Shown: piece by piece, positions 30,762-40,864 of the stretch | Layout of the letters: each line of letters opens with the position of its first letter | Numbering within the stretch: position 1 is the first letter of the stretch | Origin: Sporolactobacillus sp. STSJ-5 | Lineage (GTDB): Bacteria > Bacillota > Bacilli > Bacillales > Sporolactobacillaceae | Length of the DNA stretch: 64,000 nucleotides | NCBI RefSeq assembly: GCF_024385605.1 | Contig: NZ_JANFOJ010000002.1 | Location: 186,001 to 250,000, forward strand | Direction: 5' to 3' | Position numbers and translations under genes: made by a program | The notes under the pieces: generated by a model | Seen by the model: the letters and a program-made list of their open reading frames with translations, nothing else | What the model was told of the DNA's origin: nothing | The model's database searches: none

Positions 30762-31391
30762 ATGAGAGTGTTATTAAGCGGCTTTGCGCCGTTTGGGGGA
30801 AGTAAGCTGAATCCTTCATGGGAAGCTGTGAGACGATTGGACGGGGTGCAGGCAACGGATACCGTTGAACTTTTTGCAACGAAACTCCCAGTTTCCTATA
30901 GAGAAGCTGCGGATCGCTTATTTGCATCAGTACGCGTTATTTGTCCCGATGTCATTATTGCAGTCGGACAAGCTGGCGGACGTAAGGCAATTACTCCAGA
31001 ACTGTTTGCGATGAATAAAAGCGACTCGGAAAATCCTGATAATGAAGGCGTCGTCCTCAATGATCAAAGCATCGTGGAAGACGGACCGGAAAAATATAAG
31101 TCCGCGTTGCCTGTTCATGAGATCATCCGTGCTATTCAAGAATTGGACATTCCGGTTGAATTATCTGAAAATGCAGGATCCTTTGTCTGCAACCATGTTT
31201 TTTATAGATTGATGCATGAACTCAGAAAAACTGAAAAGCCGAAAATCGGGGGATTCATACATGTTCCTTTTCTACCTGAACAGATCTCAAAAAACGGCGC
31301 ACCAAGCGTGGCCATTGATCAGTTGACCGAAGCACTTAAACAGGCGGCTATTGTCTCTGCGGCGGCTTTTTCTGAGAAAGTTACTGTATGA
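30762..31391 (+). CDS. pcp: pyrrolidone-carboxylate peptidase (pyroglutamyl peptidase I)
   Basis: Removes N-terminal pyroglutamate from peptides in the cytoplasm. ATG 30762 (MRVLLSGFAPFGG) after GGAGG gives 209 residues (family about 215). The C15 cysteine-peptidase triad is visible: Glu in PELFAMN, Cys in GSFVCNHVFY, His in GGFIHVPFLPEQ. It is not in this position in B. subtilis and is flanked by a terminator and a new promoter, so it is a single-gene insertion in the lysine/rnjB neighbourhood. Confidence 0.94.
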   Translation: MRVLLSGFAPFGGSKLNPSWEAVRRLDGVQATDTVELFATKLPVSYREAADRLFASVRVICPDVIIAVGQAGGRKAITPELFAMNKSDSENPDNEGVVLNDQSIVEDGPEKYKSALPVHEIIRAIQELDIPVELSENAGSFVCNHVFYRLMHELRKTEKPKIGGFIHVPFLPEQISKNGAPSVAIDQLTEALKQAAIVSAAAFSEKVTV

Positions 31392-31538
31392 TAAGATTCC
31401 GGGTGTTGCCTGTTGCAATGATGAATTAATACTGTTGAGGGCAGCGGTGCACGCATACTGAGAAAAATAGGGGTGAAGGAATCCGGTTGATCTGAATTAC
31501 AAGGCTTGGATTGCTCCTCCAAAATCAATGAGAAAAAA

Positions 31539-31568
31539 TTGTACTTTGCGATAGGGATTGGGTATAAT
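31539..31568 (+). promoter_or_regulatory. sigma-A promoter of rnjB
   Basis: TTGTAC at 31539-31544, 18-bp spacer, perfect TATAAT at 31563-31568, in the 239-base gap after pcp. Confidence 0.75.
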
Positions 31569-31630
31569 AAAACCAATGATTAGTTCGGGTCAATAGCGAT
31601 GACTGCTCAACTTAATAGGAGGAATGCCCA

Positions 31631-33298
31631 TTGACACATGCAAAGAAAGACAGCGTGAAAATTTATGCAATGGGCGGCGTTGGCGAAATTGGTAATAATA
31701 TGACAGTCATTGAAGTAAATCATGACATTTATATTATTGATGCGGGATTAATGCATCCCCACGAAGATATGCTCGGAGTTGATACAGTAATTCCCGATGT
31801 CTCTTATTTAGCTGATCGCCGCGATCAGATCAAAGGTATATTTCTGACGCACGGCCATCAAGCGAATATTGGAGGCTTGCCTTACCTGATGAGAGATCTG
31901 AAGGTTCCTGTCTACGGAACACGTTTGACATTAGCCTTTGTGTGGGAAAGTCTCAGAAGAGTAGGTGTCAGTTTTCCAAAAGATTTATTTAATACCATTA
32001 ATCCGGATAAGCGTTTAAAAATCGGGCAATGCATCATTGACTGTTTCAGAACCTATCACAGTGTTCCGGATTCTGTCGGTTATGCGATCCAAACAGCACA
32101 GGGTTATGTTGTTCATACAGGGGATTACAAATTCGACTTTACTCCGGTCGGAGGAGTCCGTACGGATGTCAGCAAAATTTCAGAAATAGGGGATAAAGGT
32201 GTTCTTTGTCTGTTGTCTGACAGCAAGCATGCAGAACTTCCTGGTAAAGCGCCAACCGATGCACTCATTGGCGATCGTTTCAATCATATTCTCTATTCCG
32301 CGGAAGGACGAGTAATCGTCTCCATCCATGCGACCAATATTCACCGTATACAGCAATTTTTTAATGCATGTGCGGAACATGATCGCAAGGTAGCCATTGA
32401 TGGGAAGTATTTGGACCGCATCATCTCGATCGCTTCCAAAGAAGGCTTTCTCGACATTCCTGAAAGTATCATAATCAATTGGGAAAAATCGACAAAACAG
32501 CCGGCACAGGAGCTTGCCATATTGACAAGCGGTGCAGATGGAGATCCGTTAACCCCATTAACGAGTCTTGCTAATCATCTTCATAAGAAGCTGAGATTAA
32601 AGGAAAAAGATCTGATTATCTATGCGGCATCCTTAACGCCAAGTAATGAGAAAACAGTGACGAATGCGATCGATCAGCTTATGAGCGAAGGTGCTGAAGT
32701 TGTGTTTGGCAAGGATGTTCATATCTCGGGTCACGGTTCTGAAGAGGACATTAAATTAATGCTCCAATTAACTCGGCCAAAGTATGTTGTTCCGATTGAT
32801 GGTGAATTCAAAATGATGAAAGCACATCAAGAGATTGCAGAATCTATGGGAATTCCCGCTAGCCGCACATTTTTGTTGGACAAGGGCGATGTTGTGGAAT
32901 TCACAAACGGTGAAGCGAGATCGTCGGACTCAGTTCCCGCCGGGCAGCTGCTTGTTGACGGACTTGGTGTCGGCGATGTGGGTAATATTGTGTTAAGAGA
33001 TCGCCGCTTGCTGTCTCAGGATGGTACGGTCATTGTTGTCGTAACTCTGGGACGCAGGACGAAGAAGATCCTTGCAGGTCCTGAAATCATCACACGCGGA
33101 TTCGTTTATGTTCGTGAATCGGAAGATCTTTTAGATCAAGCTAATCATATCGTTTCCGATGTGCTGTCGAAATCACTGACACAGCACGTATCTGAGTGGT
33201 CATCGCTAAAAAGTGGAATTAGAGATTCGCTAGGTCGATACTTTTTTGACAAAACCAAACGCCGTCCAATGATATTGCCAATTATCATGGAATTTTAA
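31631..33298 (+). CDS. rnjB: ribonuclease J2-type protein with degenerate metal motif
   Basis: 555 residues, metallo-beta-lactamase/beta-CASP RNase J family, TTG start after TAGGAGG. Overall similarity and its place before spoIIIE match B. subtilis RNase J2 (YmfA). The canonical HGHEDHIGG of active RNase J1 is here HGHQANIGG (residues 74-82): the catalytic Asp and second His are lost. The VHGEY of J1 is VPIDGEF. B. subtilis J2 is also degenerate (HGHDENIGG) and works mainly as a partner of J1, so a scaffold or RNA-binding role is likely. The beta-CASP and C-terminal domains are intact. Confidence 0.92.
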   Translation: MTHAKKDSVKIYAMGGVGEIGNNMTVIEVNHDIYIIDAGLMHPHEDMLGVDTVIPDVSYLADRRDQIKGIFLTHGHQANIGGLPYLMRDLKVPVYGTRLTLAFVWESLRRVGVSFPKDLFNTINPDKRLKIGQCIIDCFRTYHSVPDSVGYAIQTAQGYVVHTGDYKFDFTPVGGVRTDVSKISEIGDKGVLCLLSDSKHAELPGKAPTDALIGDRFNHILYSAEGRVIVSIHATNIHRIQQFFNACAEHDRKVAIDGKYLDRIISIASKEGFLDIPESIIINWEKSTKQPAQELAILTSGADGDPLTPLTSLANHLHKKLRLKEKDLIIYAASLTPSNEKTVTNAIDQLMSEGAEVVFGKDVHISGHGSEEDIKLMLQLTRPKYVVPIDGEFKMMKAHQEIAESMGIPASRTFLLDKGDVVEFTNGEARSSDSVPAGQLLVDGLGVGDVGNIVLRDRRLLSQDGTVIVVVTLGRRTKKILAGPEIITRGFVYVRESEDLLDQANHIVSDVLSKSLTQHVSEWSSLKSGIRDSLGRYFFDKTKRRPMILPIIMEF

Positions 33299-33324
33299 AA
33301 ACCGGGTCAATGCTCGGTTTTTTT
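33297..33324 (+). terminator. terminator after rnjB
   Basis: AAAACCG...CGGTTTTTTT hairpin overlapping the end of the stop region, with a seven-T tail. Confidence 0.8.
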
Positions 33325-33369
33325 ATTTGCTCTCTGTTGAATTGATCAAGAAGGAGGATCAGTAATCCT

Positions 33370-33398
33370 TTGCCAAAAACAGGTATTTAGAGTAAATT
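33370..33398 (+). promoter_or_regulatory. candidate promoter of spoIIIE
   Basis: TTGCCA at 33370-33375, 17-bp spacer, TAAATT at 33393-33398; about 65 bases before the start codon. Confidence 0.5.
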
Positions 33399-33462
33399 AA
33401 AGACAGAAGAGCTTTAGGACAAGCATGTATGTAACAAGAAATAAATGAGGTGCACGTGAATT

Positions 33463-35775
33463 ATGGCAAAGAAAAAAAGGAAGCGCACACGCGCAAGTAT
33501 TGGCTGGAAAGAGACCCTGATCTATGAAGTAGGCGGTCTCTGCATGTTTGCGCTTACCTGTATTGGTATCAGTAATTTAGGCGTTGCCGGAGAAGTGATT
33601 AAAGAAGCAGCGCGGTTGTTCACCGGAAATTGGTGGGTCCTTCTTCTCCTCTATTTTCTTGTTCTTTCGGTATATTACATTCTGTTTCGAAAACAGCCGG
33701 AATTTTTTACACGAAGGCTTTCAGGTATTTATTTACTTACATTTACATTACTCTTGGTCAGTCATGTTCGGTTATTTGAGGCGTTGTCTTCCGTAAATGT
33801 GTGGCAGAATCGGTCGGTCATTTTGAATACGTTCCTGCTTTTTCGCGGTGAATTGTCAGGATCAATTCCAAGTCAAGGACTTGGGGGCGGAATGATCGGT
33901 TCTATTGGGTTCGCTTTTTTTTATTACCTCTTTTCTACGACCGGGACCTATTTTATGACAGGCTTTCTCTTCCTTGTGTCCATTATTCTGATCACCGGTC
34001 ACTCACTTCGCGATATCATAAAGAAATTGTTTGGCGGCTTGTTCCGATCAATGAAAAAGAGTGCTGCTCATTTTAAGAACGGAATGACTAATTTTTTTGC
34101 GAGAGAACACAAACCGAAACAAAAGAAGGAATCACGACGTGAGGCTGAGCATGAATTGCCAATTATTGAAGACGCGCATGAGGAGAGATCATCAGAACCT
34201 GAAATTCATGATTTTAATGAAACATCCATGGATATGCAGGATCCGGTCACCACGGACAGCAAACAGATGTCGGCAGAAGATTATGAAGATGAACCGGCAG
34301 AAGATGTTACTCCTGATTTCTCGCAAATGCCGGTCGAGAATGCAGATTATCAATTACCGCCTTTATCTTTACTGAGAGCGCCAGGGAAAAATGCACAGAA
34401 TAATGAACGCACTCATATTGCGGAGAATGTACGTACTCTGGAACGGACCTTTGAAAGTTTCGGCGTACGTGCAACTGTTAAGGAAGTTCATCTCGGGCCA
34501 GCCGTTACTCGTTATGAAGTGTACCCCGAAGCAGGGGTGAAGGTCAGCCGAATTCTCAGTTTGAGCGACGACCTTGCGCTTGCTCTAGCCGCCAAGGATA
34601 TTCGTATCGAAGCGCCTATTCCCGGAAAATCAGCCGTTGGCATTGAAGTGCCGAATCAGGAAGTCGCTATGGTATGTCTCAGAGAAGTGCTTGAATCCAA
34701 GAATGCAAAACGTGCGTCATCAAAACTCACCATTGGGCTTGGACGCGACATCTCCGGGGAACCGATTCTTGCTGATTTAAATCGGATGCCTCACCTGCTT
34801 GTTGCCGGGGCGACAGGCAGCGGAAAAAGTGTCTGTATTAACGGAATCATCATTACACTTCTTATGCGGACGAAACCGAGTGAAGTTAAACTGTTTATGA
34901 TTGATCCGAAAATGGTTGAACTGAACGTATATAATGGAATTCCGCATCTGTTGACGCCTGTTGTGACTGACCCTGCAAAAGCGGCACTTGGACTCAAAAA
35001 TGTGCTTGGAGAAATGGAAAGACGTTATGAACTTTTCTCACAGAGCGGCACACGTAATTTGGAGAGCTACAATGAAGCGGTTCGAAAATTTAATCACGAG
35101 CACGAAGAAAAGCAGCCGCTGATGCCTTATATTGTAGTCATTATTGATGAACTTGCTGACTTAATGATGGTTGCTTCTAAGGATGTTGAAGAGACAGTGA
35201 CTCGCCTTGCACAAATGGCACGTGCTGCCGGAATCCACCTGATTATTGCGACACAGCGGCCGTCAGTGGATATTATTACAGGAGTCATCAAGGCAAATAT
35301 CCCATCTCGGATCGCATTCAGTGTTTCATCGATGATGGATTCAAGAACGATTTTGGATTCAGGTGGAGCGGAAAAACTGCTTGGAAAAGGTGATATGTTG
35401 TTTCTACCGATCGGTGCTTCAAAACCTGTCCGGATTCAAGGTGCTTTTCTGTCAGACGAAGAAGTCGAAGCGGTCGTCAATCATGTGATTAGTCAACAGA
35501 AAGCAAGTTACCGTCAAGATATGATACCGGCAGAACTGCCGGAACAGCATCAAGAGAAAGTCGAAGATGCATTATTTGACGATGCCGTACAGCTTGTCAC
35601 CTCTAGGCAGACGGCGAGTGTCTCGATGCTGCAGCGCAAGTTCAAAATCGGTTACAATCGGGCTGCGCGATTGATCGATGCAATGGAGGAAAATCATATT
35701 GTCGGTCCTTATGAAGGCAGTAAACCACGTGCTGTGCTTGTGCCGAAGCAAAGCGATGAAGTCAGTGGAAGATAG
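33463..35775 (+). CDS. spoIIIE: DNA translocase SpoIIIE/FtsK
   Basis: Septal ATP-driven DNA pump that moves the chromosome into the forespore. 770 residues (B. subtilis SpoIIIE 787). Four or so N-terminal membrane segments (to about 190), an acidic charged linker (190-300), the RecA-like motor with Walker [15 protein letters not shown] near 449 and Walker [12 protein letters not shown], and the C-terminal gamma winged-helix domain ([27 protein letters not shown]) that reads SRS sequences. Position after rnjB favours SpoIIIE over the paralogue SftA, which lacks the membrane segments. Confidence 0.95.
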   Translation: MAKKKRKRTRASIGWKETLIYEVGGLCMFALTCIGISNLGVAGEVIKEAARLFTGNWWVLLLLYFLVLSVYYILFRKQPEFFTRRLSGIYLLTFTLLLVSHVRLFEALSSVNVWQNRSVILNTFLLFRGELSGSIPSQGLGGGMIGSIGFAFFYYLFSTTGTYFMTGFLFLVSIILITGHSLRDIIKKLFGGLFRSMKKSAAHFKNGMTNFFAREHKPKQKKESRREAEHELPIIEDAHEERSSEPEIHDFNETSMDMQDPVTTDSKQMSAEDYEDEPAEDVTPDFSQMPVENADYQLPPLSLLRAPGKNAQNNERTHIAENVRTLERTFESFGVRATVKEVHLGPAVTRYEVYPEAGVKVSRILSLSDDLALALAAKDIRIEAPIPGKSAVGIEVPNQEVAMVCLREVLESKNAKRASSKLTIGLGRDISGEPILADLNRMPHLLVAGATGSGKSVCINGIIITLLMRTKPSEVKLFMIDPKMVELNVYNGIPHLLTPVVTDPAKAALGLKNVLGEMERRYELFSQSGTRNLESYNEAVRKFNHEHEEKQPLMPYIVVIIDELADLMMVASKDVEETVTRLAQMARAAGIHLIIATQRPSVDIITGVIKANIPSRIAFSVSSMMDSRTILDSGGAEKLLGKGDMLFLPIGASKPVRIQGAFLSDEEVEAVVNHVISQQKASYRQDMIPAELPEQHQEKVEDALFDDAVQLVTSRQTASVSMLQRKFKIGYNRAARLIDAMEENHIVGPYEGSKPRAVLVPKQSDEVSGR

Positions 35776-35811
35776 GCAGTGAATCATGAAAACGGCGATG
35801 GAGTGGACAGA

Positions 35812-36540
35812 ATGAAGAAAATTTTGATTACTGGCGCCAGCGGGGCAATCGGTGGCGCAGCTGCGCGAGCGCTGGCAGGTTCCGGGGCTTCACTTTTTTT
35901 GCATTATCATGAAGCTGAGGCGGCAGTTCAGAGTCTGGCCGCTGCATTGAGCAAAAATTATCCGGAACAGGATTTCACGTGTATTCAAGCGGATCTCTCT
36001 GAAGCAGATGGACCCGATATGCTGCTTAAGCAGCTGAACACACCAATTAACGGCGTTGTCTACGCCAGTGGCAACAGCGATATTAACCTCTTCCAGGATA
36101 TAAAAGAAGAAACGATTCAGAAAACGATTCAATTGCAACTCACCAGTCCATTTCGCATTCTACAACAGCTTGTTCAGCCGATGATCCATGAGAAAACTGG
36201 GAAGATTGTGCTCGTTTCCTCGATTTGGGGATTGGAAGGTGCGGCGACTGAAGTCCTTTACTCTATGGTAAAAGGCGGACAAAACACCTTTGTTAAAGCA
36301 CTCGCAAAAGAAGTTGCCCCAAGCGGCATTACTGTGAATGCAGTCGCTCCTGGTGCAGTCGACACGCCGATGATGAGCAAATTCAGTCAAGAAGATATTG
36401 AGTTAGTGAAGGAAGAAATTCCTATGGGCCGTTTGGCCGCACCCGAAGAAGTGGGCACATTAATCCAATTTTTAATGAGTCCTTCAGCGTCATACATTAA
36501 TGGTCAAGTGATCTCAATAAACGGCGCCTGGTATTGTTGA
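35812..36540 (+). CDS. ymfI: short-chain dehydrogenase YmfI (FabG-like)
   Basis: 242 residues from ATG 35812 after GGAGTGG; an in-frame ATG at 35788 region has no ribosome site. Classical SDR: ITGASGAIGGAAARAL at the N-terminus, active-site Ser (VSSIWG), and a YxxxK (YSMVKGG) in which the Tyr and Lys are kept. Substrate is unknown; FabG-like enzymes reduce 3-oxoacyl chains. In B. subtilis ymfF and ymfH precede it; they are absent here. Confidence 0.92.
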   Translation: MKKILITGASGAIGGAAARALAGSGASLFLHYHEAEAAVQSLAAALSKNYPEQDFTCIQADLSEADGPDMLLKQLNTPINGVVYASGNSDINLFQDIKEETIQKTIQLQLTSPFRILQQLVQPMIHEKTGKIVLVSSIWGLEGAATEVLYSMVKGGQNTFVKALAKEVAPSGITVNAVAPGAVDTPMMSKFSQEDIELVKEEIPMGRLAAPEEVGTLIQFLMSPSASYINGQVISINGAWYC

Positions 36541-36611
36541 ATGCTCCTTATGAATAAGGTTGTGTACCTTTAGGAATTCTAAAGAGGATCACAAATAAGG
36601 AGGAGATCAGC

Positions 36612-36884
36612 ATGTCAATTTTGGATAACTGGCAACATTGGAAAGACTTTCTTGGTGATCGGGTGGAACAGGCGGAAAACATGGGTGTCAGTGATGATAC
36701 GATTGCATCATTTGCAAAGAAGATCGGTGATTATCTGAGCGAACATGTGGATCCGAAGAACGATCAAGATCGGGTGCTTAAAGACTTATGGACAGTAGCA
36801 GGTGAGTCAGAACGCGCAATACTTGCTCGACTGATCATGAAAATGGTTACTTCGGACTCATTAAACGTGCATCAATCTGTCTAA
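36612..36884 (+). CDS. ymfJ: DUF3243 protein YmfJ
   Basis: 90 residues, ATG 36612 after AAGGAGGAG. Small acidic helical protein: SILDNWQHWKDFLGDRVEQAENMGVSDDTIA and DPKNDQDRVLKDLWTVA match the DUF3243 family, found with ymfI and ymfK in Bacillales. No function is established. It is followed by a terminator. Confidence 0.9.
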   Translation: MSILDNWQHWKDFLGDRVEQAENMGVSDDTIASFAKKIGDYLSEHVDPKNDQDRVLKDLWTVAGESERAILARLIMKMVTSDSLNVHQSV

Positions 36885-36899
36885 TACCGGGTTTTTTTT

Positions 36900-36928
36900 A
36901 AGAGGCGTATTTGTACGTCTCTTTTTTC
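36900..36928 (+). terminator. terminator after ymfJ
   Basis: AAGAGGCGT-atttgt-ACGTCTCTT (one G-T pair) followed by TTTTTT. Confidence 0.8.
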
Positions 36929-37044
36929 AGTGTCTGTATCGTTAAAATAATGAAGTTATGATAATATTAGTAGTGTACTTTACAATAATTGAACTGTGAA
37001 TTTTGGCATCTGAACTTTTTCGAACATGTTCTGAAGAAGGGTCT

Positions 37045-37072
37045 TTGGAACAGTCTCTAATGGTGTTATGAT
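37045..37072 (+). promoter_or_regulatory. candidate promoter of ymfK
   Basis: TTGGAA at 37045-37050, 16-bp spacer, TATGAT at 37067-37072. A 10-bp palindrome GAACATGTTC lies just upstream (37022-37031). Confidence 0.55.
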
Positions 37073-37121
37073 ACAGTAAGGGAACTGAGACTCCGAACAG
37101 TGAACCGATGGAGGAAACTTT

Positions 37122-37868
37122 ATGTCCGACGGTAAAGAATGGTATATGGAGTACGAAATACATAAGAACAGGCCTGGATTACTTGGAGAAGTTTCTTCGC
37201 TGCTTGGTGTTCTCGGAATTAATATCCTGACCATCAATGGGGTGGATCATGAACGTCGCGGACTTCTGGTTAAATCTCAGAACGACGAACAAATCAAACA
37301 ATTTTTAGCTGCAATCGAAAAGATGGAGACTATTCATCTGACCAAGATACGGCAGCCGACACTTGGTGATCGAATTGCTGTCCGTCATGGCCGATACATA
37401 GAGAGAGATACAGGAGATCGTAGAACATTCCGCTTTTCGCGTGATGAGATCGGCTTATTGGTTGATTTTATGGCAGAATTGTTTAAGATGCCGACACACC
37501 CCCTGCTCGGCATTCGTGGGTTGCCGCGAGTAGGCAAGTCGGAGTCGATTGTCGCAGCAAGTGTATCTGCAAATAAACGCTGGCAATTTATTTCATCAAC
37601 ACTTTTGAAACAGACGATTCGAACAAGACTTTCTGAAGAGGAGCGGTCTCGTGATCATATTTTCGTCATTGACGGAGCTGTTTCGCAAAGATCCGGTTCG
37701 GAAAGCCATTGGAATCTGATTCGTGAATTGATGCGGCTCCCTGTTACTAAAGTAATTGAGCATCCGGATATTTTTATCAAGGAAACAGAGTTTTCGATGG
37801 ACACTTTTGATTATATCATTGAACTTCGAAGCCATCGCGAAGAGGAAATGACAAACGAAGTGTCATAG
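37122..37868 (+). CDS. ymfK: YmfK, DUF3388 protein: ACT-like domain plus P-loop region
   Basis: 248 residues (family about 240). The first 75 residues look like an ACT domain (YEIHKNRPGLLGEVSSLLGVLGINILTING), a small-molecule-sensing fold. A second domain has a Walker A-type loop GLPRVGKS at residues 133-140, followed by FVIDGAVSQR as a possible Walker B. It has no known reaction. Conserved between ymfJ and ymfM in Bacillales. The P-loop reading is mine from the motif and is not tested. Confidence 0.88.
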   Translation: MSDGKEWYMEYEIHKNRPGLLGEVSSLLGVLGINILTINGVDHERRGLLVKSQNDEQIKQFLAAIEKMETIHLTKIRQPTLGDRIAVRHGRYIERDTGDRRTFRFSRDEIGLLVDFMAELFKMPTHPLLGIRGLPRVGKSESIVAASVSANKRWQFISSTLLKQTIRTRLSEEERSRDHIFVIDGAVSQRSGSESHWNLIRELMRLPVTKVIEHPDIFIKETEFSMDTFDYIIELRSHREEEMTNEVS

Positions 37869-37920
37869 GACTCCTTGTTTTTCATGGCATTATTTTAATT
37901 CATAATGGCAGGTGTTAGGA

Positions 37921-38802
37921 TTGAGTGAACTTGGTCAAGCGCTGAAGGAAGCCCGGGAACAGAAAAATCTGTCACTGGACGATCTTCAAGAAGAAACAAA
38001 AATTCAAAGGCGTTATCTGAAAGCCATTGAAGATGGCGATTACAGCCAGCTTCCCGGTGACTTCTATACTCGTGCTTTTATTAAAAGCTATGCAGAGGCA
38101 GTCGGACTGGATTTTAAAAATCTGACGGAACAGTATTCCAGTGATATGCCAAAGCTTGAACGCCAGCATGTGGAAACACGTATCACACCTCCTGATGGAA
38201 GTGAAAATGAACGATCACCGAAAAAACTACGTACAAATGCAATCCGATCAAAAAACTGGTCATCATTTGTTAACAAAGCAATTGTGGTTGTTTTTATCTT
38301 GATCGCGCTGATGATTGTTTATATTCTTGTGACACATATTGCAGGAAACGGATCCAAACAATCAGCAGATCAGAGCAGCAGCAATTCCGTTCAATTCAAA
38401 GGCGACAGCACGCCTCCGAATAGTTCGTCATCCAGTAGTTCCTCTGATTCGGCGAGTAATTCGGATTCTTCTTCTGAACAAGTCCTGAAGAAGGAAAAAG
38501 AGGAAGGATCAACAACAACATATACGCTTTCTGGGACCTCGACTTTTGATGTTACAGTTTCAGCTAAATCAGATTCCCCCGCTTGGTTTGAAGCGGTAGA
38601 CAACACAACAAATAAACAAATTGCTCAAGGAACTGCGGCAAGCACCGGAAAGAAATCCTATCATTTTGATGCGTCAGATGTGCAGACGCTGCGGCTCAAA
38701 TTTGGTAATGTGCCTGGAACGGAATTGAAAATTAACGGCCATAATGTTGATTTTTCAAATTCAAGTACAGTACAAACCCTTCTAATTAATTTCAGCAAGT
38801 GA
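37921..38802 (+). CDS. ymfM: RodZ-like membrane protein YmfM
   Basis: N-terminal helix-turn-helix (HTH_25, residues 1-70: ELGQALKEAREQKNLSLDDLQEETKIQRRYL), a basic stretch, one transmembrane helix (about 118-140), a long Ser/Asn-rich extracytoplasmic linker (about 145-190) and a C-terminal DUF4115 domain. This is the architecture of RodZ, which anchors MreB and shapes the cell. TTG 37921 follows AGGTG; GTG 37912 in the same frame is an alternative. 293 residues. It sits next to pgsA as in B. subtilis. Confidence 0.9.
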   Translation: MSELGQALKEAREQKNLSLDDLQEETKIQRRYLKAIEDGDYSQLPGDFYTRAFIKSYAEAVGLDFKNLTEQYSSDMPKLERQHVETRITPPDGSENERSPKKLRTNAIRSKNWSSFVNKAIVVVFILIALMIVYILVTHIAGNGSKQSADQSSSNSVQFKGDSTPPNSSSSSSSSDSASNSDSSSEQVLKKEKEEGSTTTYTLSGTSTFDVTVSAKSDSPAWFEAVDNTTNKQIAQGTAASTGKKSYHFDASDVQTLRLKFGNVPGTELKINGHNVDFSNSSTVQTLLINFSK

Positions 38803-38818
38803 ACAAATTCATTTTATT

Positions 38819-38851
38819 GGAGCCAGCCCGCTGAGGCGGCTCACTTTTTTT
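38819..38851 (+). terminator. terminator after ymfM
   Basis: GAGCC...GGCTC stem with an inner GCC/GGC step and a seven-T tail; the hairpin has internal mismatches. Confidence 0.7.
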
Positions 38852-38929
38852 GGTTACTGAACGGATTGATCCTTTATCAGAGGTATCGTCACCGTTTACC
38901 CGATCATTTATTTGTAGGAGGACTTCTCA

Positions 38930-39508
38930 ATGAATATTGCCAATAAATTAACTGTTGCACGCATGTTCATGATTCCGCTTTTTTTAGTTCTGCTTTTGGC
39001 ACCGATTCAACTCGGCAATCTTGGCGGGGAAGGTTATCAGCTTCCTGTTTCTCAACTGCTTGCTGCTATTATTTTTGTTCTCGCTTCTTTTACTGACTGG
39101 CTCGATGGAAAGTTGGCACGCAAGTATCACTTAGTTACAAATTTTGGAAAACTGCTTGACCCTTTGGCAGATAAGTTGCTCGTGATGAGTGCTTTTGTGG
39201 CTTTTGTGGGATTGGGAAGAATGGCATCATGGCTTGTGATCCTGATCCTTGCACGTGAATTTGCCGTCACCGGCTTGCGCTTAGTTGCTGTTGAAGAAGG
39301 GGAAGTCATTGCAGCAAGCAAGATTGCTAAATGGAAAACATTTTCACAAATGGTGGCGATCATCTTATTCTTGTTTAATAATGCACCTTTTGGCTTGAAC
39401 GGATTCCCTCTTGATCAGATTATTCTCTGGATCGCGGTTGTTCTTACAGTGCTTTCAGGAACGGACTATTTTTATAAGAACCGCGAGATTATTTTCCGAT
39501 CCAAATAA
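38930..39508 (+). CDS. pgsA: CDP-diacylglycerol-glycerol-3-phosphate 3-phosphatidyltransferase
   Basis: Makes phosphatidylglycerophosphate, the first committed step to phosphatidylglycerol, using the CDP-diacylglycerol made by CdsA. 192 residues, ATG after GTAGGAGG, several hydrophobic helices. The CDP-alcohol phosphotransferase motif is complete: DG-x2-AR-x8-G-x3-D-x3-D (DGKLARKYHLVTNFGKLLDP, then LAD). Followed by cinA and recA as in B. subtilis. Confidence 0.96.
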   Translation: MNIANKLTVARMFMIPLFLVLLLAPIQLGNLGGEGYQLPVSQLLAAIIFVLASFTDWLDGKLARKYHLVTNFGKLLDPLADKLLVMSAFVAFVGLGRMASWLVILILAREFAVTGLRLVAVEEGEVIAASKIAKWKTFSQMVAIILFLFNNAPFGLNGFPLDQIILWIAVVLTVLSGTDYFYKNREIIFRSK

Positions 39509-39595
39509 GCGGGCAGACTTGCACTACGAGTTCGAGTGCCCGATAATAAATGAGAGAATAATAGGTTTGAAAACGGATGATAGGAGTTCTTGCAC

Positions 39596-40849
39596 ATGAA
39601 TGCGGAAATCATCGCGGTTGGTTCGGAACTTTTACTTGGGCAGATTGCCAATACGAATGCTCAGTTCATTTCCGAGCATTTAGCTGCGTTAGGTATTGAT
39701 GTCTATTTTCACACCGTTTGCGGCGACAACGAAGCTCGTATGATTGATGTGATTAAGAATGCGGAAGCTCGAGCAGATTTGTTGATCTTCACCGGCGGAC
39801 TTGGCCCTACAAAAGATGATTTGACAAAAGAGACAGTTGCTCATGTGTTAGGAAAACAGTTGGTAACTGATCAAGAAGCAATGGATAGCATCTTAAATTA
39901 TTTTAAGGTGACCGGAAGGGAAATGACTGAGAATAATAAGAAGCAAGCGCTGGTGATTGAAGGAAGTCACGTACTGCCCAACCATCATGGAATGGCTCCA
40001 GGGATGATTGTAGATATGAAGAAGCATCTTTATTTGCTAATGCCCGGTGTCCCGTCAGAGATGAAGCCAATGTTTCTTGATTTCGCTCAACGCTATCTAG
40101 CTCGCCGAAATGAAGAACATATCCAATCACGCGTCCTTCGTTTTTTCGGAATCGGCGAATCTCAACTGGAGACGAAAATCATTGATCTGATCGATGCCCA
40201 GTCCAATCCGACCATTGCACCGCTCGCAAAAGAGAGCGAGGTTACCTTGCGATTGACTGCAAAGCATGAACGGTCGGATCAAGCTGAAGCAATGCTTGAC
40301 GCGGTCGAGGCAAAAATTGATGCACGAGTCGGCCAGTATTTATATGGATATGATGAAACATCCCTTTCTGAGCTTGTGTTCAAGCTGTTGCGCGAAAAGA
40401 AGAAGACGATTGCGTTTGCAGAAAGTCTTACAGGTGGTATGGCGGCTGATTGGATGGCAGGCTTTCCGGGTGCATCTTCAGTTTTGAATGGCGGCATTGT
40501 TTGTTATACCAATCATGTGAAGCATCATGTACTTCACATTCCTGAAGAAGTGCTTCAAACAGACGGGGCCGTAAGCGCGATGTGCGCTAAACTATTGGCT
40601 GAGTCGGTCCGTAAACTGTGTGGCTCTGATTTTGGCGTTTCGTTTACAGGTGTCGCAGGTCCCGATAAAAGCGAAGGAAAGGCAGTCGGAACCGTTTATA
40701 TTGGTTTTGCTGATAAAAGCGGCTCGAAAAGCTACCCATTTCAATTTAACGGAACCCGCCGAAAAATCAGGATTCAGTCGACAAAAACAGGATATGACAT
40801 AGTCAGAAGATATTTAAAAGGTCTTCCGGTCCTTGCAAAACAACAATAG
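39596..40849 (+). CDS. cinA: CinA: competence/damage-inducible protein with nicotinamide-nucleotide amidohydrolase domain
   Basis: 417 residues from ATG 39596 ([16 protein letters not shown]) after TAGGAG. The N-terminal MoCF/COG1058 domain has [27 protein letters not shown] and [11 protein letters not shown], and the C-terminal domain has [13 protein letters not shown] and [21 protein letters not shown], the PncC deamidase motif. CinA links NAD salvage, competence and DNA damage. It is followed directly by recA; the LexA-like box overlaps its end. Confidence 0.94.
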   Translation: MNAEIIAVGSELLLGQIANTNAQFISEHLAALGIDVYFHTVCGDNEARMIDVIKNAEARADLLIFTGGLGPTKDDLTKETVAHVLGKQLVTDQEAMDSILNYFKVTGREMTENNKKQALVIEGSHVLPNHHGMAPGMIVDMKKHLYLLMPGVPSEMKPMFLDFAQRYLARRNEEHIQSRVLRFFGIGESQLETKIIDLIDAQSNPTIAPLAKESEVTLRLTAKHERSDQAEAMLDAVEAKIDARVGQYLYGYDETSLSELVFKLLREKKKTIAFAESLTGGMAADWMAGFPGASSVLNGGIVCYTNHVKHHVLHIPEEVLQTDGAVSAMCAKLLAESVRKLCGSDFGVSFTGVAGPDKSEGKAVGTVYIGFADKSGSKSYPFQFNGTRRKIRIQSTKTGYDIVRRYLKGLPVLAKQQ

Positions 40850-40863
40850 CGAATAAACATTCG
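40850..40863 (+). promoter_or_regulatory. candidate LexA (SOS) box 1 upstream of recA
   Basis: CGAATAAACATTCG: perfect dyad with 4-base centre, matching the Firmicute CGAACnnnnGTTCG box except for C-to-T and G-to-A in the two inner half-site positions. It begins one base after the cinA stop. Confidence 0.55.
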
Positions 40864-40864
40864 C

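Noticed and set aside
37022-37031. GAACATGTTC palindrome near ymfK as a LexA box
   Set aside because: The half-sites are separated by two bases, not four, so it does not fit the Firmicute SOS box.
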